In this document: in pieces, positions 62,198 through 64,000 of the stretch | Layout: each line of letters begins with the position of its first letter | How positions within the stretch are numbered: position 1 is the first letter of the stretch | Assembly (NCBI RefSeq): GCF_009765995.1 | Contig: NZ_LMUI01000011.1 | Span: 572,824-636,823 of the forward strand | Reading direction: 5' to 3' | DNA length: 64,000 nucleotides | Origin: Methylocapsa sp. S129 | GTDB taxonomy: Bacteria > Pseudomonadota > Alphaproteobacteria > Rhizobiales > Beijerinckiaceae | Notes under the pieces: model-generated | What the model was told of the DNA's origin: nothing | Databases searched by the model: none | The model's input: only the letters and a program-made list of their open reading frames with translations | Translations under genes and position numbers: made by a program

Positions 62198-62812
62198 ATG
62201 AATATGGAATTGTTCACCGCCTTTCTCCTGATCACGCTCGTGCTGGTTTTGACGCCGGGCCCGATTGTCACCCTGGTGATCTCGACCGGCGCCACGCAAG
62301 GCGTCCGCGCGGCGCTGACGACGGTGGCCGGCACGACGCTGGGCAATGTGCTGCTTCTGACCGCGATTGCCTTCGGCTTGAGCTGGGTGCTCGTCCATGC
62401 GCTCGTGCTGTTTGAAGTCTTGCGCTGGGGCGGCGCCGCTTATCTCGTCTGGCTCGGCGTTCAGGCGTGGCGGCATGCCGGAAAGAGCGGCCCGGGCCTC
62501 GCCCCGAGCGGGCGTGTGCATTTTACGCGCGGCGTGCTCGTGGCTCTGTCGAATCCGAAGACGATCGTCTTCTTCACCGCGTTCCTACCGCAATTCATCG
62601 ATCCCAATCTGCCGGCGGGGCCGCAGCTCGCGGCGATGTGCATCGCCTCGGCGCTGCTCGCCATGGTGACGGATTCCTCCTGGGCGATCGCCTCGGGCCT
62701 TGGCCGCGCCTGGTTCATGAAGCCCGCGCGCGCCAAGCTGCTCGGGCGGCTCTCGGGAACCGCGCTGATCGGCGGCGGCATCTGGCTCTCCCTGGCGCGG
62801 CGGCCGAGCTGA
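62198..62812 (+). CDS. LysE/RhtB-family amino acid exporter
   Basis: 204 residues, about six membrane segments. The hallmark LVLVLTPGPIVTLVISTGATQG lies in TM1, and SNPKTIVFFTAFLPQFIDP in the middle. It exports amino acids such as homoserine, threonine or lysine. The ATG at 62198 has GAGGT upstream; an overlapping TTG one codon earlier is less likely. It stands alone. Confidence 0.92.
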   Translation: MNMELFTAFLLITLVLVLTPGPIVTLVISTGATQGVRAALTTVAGTTLGNVLLLTAIAFGLSWVLVHALVLFEVLRWGGAAYLVWLGVQAWRHAGKSGPGLAPSGRVHFTRGVLVALSNPKTIVFFTAFLPQFIDPNLPAGPQLAAMCIASALLAMVTDSSWAIASGLGRAWFMKPARAKLLGRLSGTALIGGGIWLSLARRPS

Positions 62813-63201
62813 GGATTTTGTCGGGGGGCGGCGGGCAGCGGCGAGATTATGCACGCAAGCGCATGGCTGTCCGAGGAAACTCAAGCCTGGACGAGGAGCG
62901 CCAGGATTTCATGATGGCACAATCTGTGGTCGTCATGGCCGGGCTTGTCCCGGCCATCCACGCGGCGCCGTTGCAAGGAGCTCTGAAGGTTGGCGCCCTC
63001 GGCGCGGCGTGGATGCCCGGCACAAGGCCGGGCATGACGGTTGAGGTTGCAGCGTCGCCCAGCGCCACAACCGATTTTGTTTCCCCGGACGGCCCTGCGG
63101 GCAAGCGCGTTAAGGAAACCAAGATTTTTGAGACGGCTATTTAACGCATAAGCGCGTAGAGTGCTGACGGGCGGCAAGTTTTAAGCCGCCCGTAAATAGC
63201 G
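62813..63201. other. 389-bp stretch without a supported gene, with a double palindrome
   Basis: It contains the repeat pair at 62929-63042 and otherwise no supported coding sequence. The last about 60 bases precede the next gene and should hold its promoter. Confidence 0.5.
62929..63042. repeat. Inverted pair of CATGGCCGGGCTTGTCCCGGCCAT-type palindromes
   Basis: GTCATGGCCGGGC-TTGT-CCCGGCCATCCACG (62932-62962) and, in reverse orientation, CGTGGATGCCCGGC-ACAA-GGCCGGGCATGACG (63008-63039). The interior also pairs partly (GGCGCC). This repeat type is widespread between genes in Hyphomicrobiales. Confidence 0.85.
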
Positions 63202-63645
63202 ATGACCAGAAAATCCACGCCGATTTCACTGCGCGATAAGGTGGCGATTTTTGCTATCCTGTCGATCATTCTCGCTGCAATAGCTTACGCGGCCTATCGG
63301 CCGGTCGGACAACCGAGCGCATTAGAGGGCACTGCCGGCGCGTCGATGATCTATGCTGGACTCCCGGCCGACGCGGGCGAGGCGAACGCGACATTCCGCG
63401 CGCGGGTGTCCTCCGCCTTCCCGCTCCTCACGCCGGAAGACAGCCTGATCCAGACCCTTTCGCGACAAGGGTTCAAATCGGACGGATGGTTCGCCAAGCG
63501 AATGACCTTTCGTCGGCAGCACGGCAGTCTGCGCGGCTGCGACTTCACGGCCAGCGTCACCTGGGAATCGGACGATCATGCGCGTGTAAAAACGTTAGAG
63601 ACTCGATTTATGCGCTCGCCTGGCTGTGTCGATAGTGTGGGATGA
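63202..63645 (+). CDS. Small membrane-anchored protein of unknown function
   Basis: 147 residues. One hydrophobic segment near the N-terminus (VAIFAILSIILAAIAYAAY, about 13-31) is followed by a soluble domain with two Cys (GCDFTASVTWESDD and SPGCVDSVG), probably exported. It is AT-richer than its neighbours. I do not recognise the family. The next gene begins 38 bases downstream and may be co-transcribed. Confidence 0.72.
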   Translation: MTRKSTPISLRDKVAIFAILSIILAAIAYAAYRPVGQPSALEGTAGASMIYAGLPADAGEANATFRARVSSAFPLLTPEDSLIQTLSRQGFKSDGWFAKRMTFRRQHGSLRGCDFTASVTWESDDHARVKTLETRFMRSPGCVDSVG

Positions 63646-63683
63646 TTGAGGCTTCGGGCTCTGGATGCGCGGGGAGCGAAACA

Positions 63684-64000
63684 ATGGAAGACGAGGCGCT
63701 TGAGGAAACCCTTGCGATCCTCAAGGAAATTCCTGGCGGTCCCGAAGTGATCGCGTGGTTCGGCGGATCGCTAGAATTCGGCGATGCCGAAGTGCTTGAA
63801 CTTCGTCTTGTTCGAAAAGGTTTGAGCACCTTGCGATTGGCTGCGATGACCAGTGAGAGCGGAAAATATAAGGGACCGTCCTTCAAGCATGCTGTATTGG
63901 ATTTTACGCTGCGGGACATGATCGACGTTCATCTCGACGGGTTCGGCCGTCAGAATGTCATCGGTGGATTGACGTTGCGCCGTGCGAAGGACGAAGCGCT
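63684..64000 (+). CDS. Possible Imm50-like immunity protein (3' end outside window)
   Basis: The frame is open from the ATG at 63684 (GGGGAG site upstream) to the window edge, about 105 residues. VIAWFGGSLEFGDAEVLELRLVRKG, DFTLRDMIDVHLDGF and RQNVIGGLTLRR resemble the Imm50-type immunity pattern (HDAEV near the start, GF-QNV later), although the His of HDAEV is Gly here. If right, a toxin could be encoded nearby. The assignment is by pattern only. Confidence 0.5.
   Translation, partial: MEDEALEETLAILKEIPGGPEVIAWFGGSLEFGDAEVLELRLVRKGLSTLRLAAMTSESGKYKGPSFKHAVLDFTLRDMIDVHLDGFGRQNVIGGLTLRRAKDEA

Noticed and set aside
55139-63042. Palindromic repeats as a CRISPR array
   Set aside because: The units are long palindromes at irregular spacing between genes, not short direct repeats with regular spacers, and there are no cas genes.

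Overview
The window looks like a chromosome segment of a GC-rich alphaproteobacterium of the order Hyphomicrobiales (Rhizobiales). The support is an EipA/DUF1134 envelope protein, a ChpT phosphotransferase next to a single-domain response regulator, a catalytic/non-catalytic M16 peptidase pair, ribosomal protein S20, and the general codon use. The genus cannot be fixed from the sequence.

Region 1 (1 to about 25,260) is an accessory sugar or sugar-acid catabolism block. It carries parts of three separate ABC importers: a MalFG/UgpC-type system (1-1613 plus the ATPase at 3237-4304), a ribose-type system with two different permeases (11249-15750), and a second, simpler ribose-type system (19194-22752). 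Around them lie a DapA-family lyase, a MaoC-like hydratase, an FMN 2-hydroxyacid oxidase, a D-2-hydroxyacid dehydrogenase, an SDR dehydrogenase, two TIM-barrel isomerases/epimerases, a homoserine-dehydrogenase-like enzyme with a SAF domain, a PfkB kinase and a truncated amidohydrolase. Regulators are one GntR/FCD protein and one LysR protein. Both have striking inverted-repeat operator candidates next to them. An intact IS630-type element (4449-5504) with a programmed -1 frameshift sits in this block. A tRNA-Glu gene (CTC anticodon, 25267-25342) marks its right edge, so the block may be a genomic island or a catabolic patch acquired at that tRNA.

Region 2 (about 25,400 to 41,300) is mostly core genome. 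It holds a TetR-controlled EmrAB-type efflux pump with two matching palindromic operators, DUF4337, a coiled-coil membrane protein, EipA, CysQ, ChpT with its response regulator, the two M16 peptidases, a nucleobase permease, rpsT, a TadD-like TPR lipoprotein and an M17 leucyl aminopeptidase.

Region 3 (about 41,300 to 50,900) holds a LysR regulator facing an orphan periplasmic binding protein, an AT-richer patch with a small PD-(D/E)XK-like protein, a SIS-domain isomerase, and a valine/isobutyrate degradation operon (mmsA, acyl-CoA dehydrogenase, mmsB). It ends with a large FUSC-type membrane protein.

Region 4 (about 50,900 to 64,000) is a mosaic of small metabolic, regulatory and secreted-protein genes: ArsR/NTF2, SDR/AraC, an M20 peptidase, dadA, an HdeA-like protein, hisC, LysE, and a possible Imm50-like protein cut by the window edge. 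It is interspersed with many GC-rich palindromic repeats. The most unusual non-coding feature is a 95-bp sequence at 51261-51355. It folds without an unpaired junction base into a 26-bp stem topped by three abutting hairpins.
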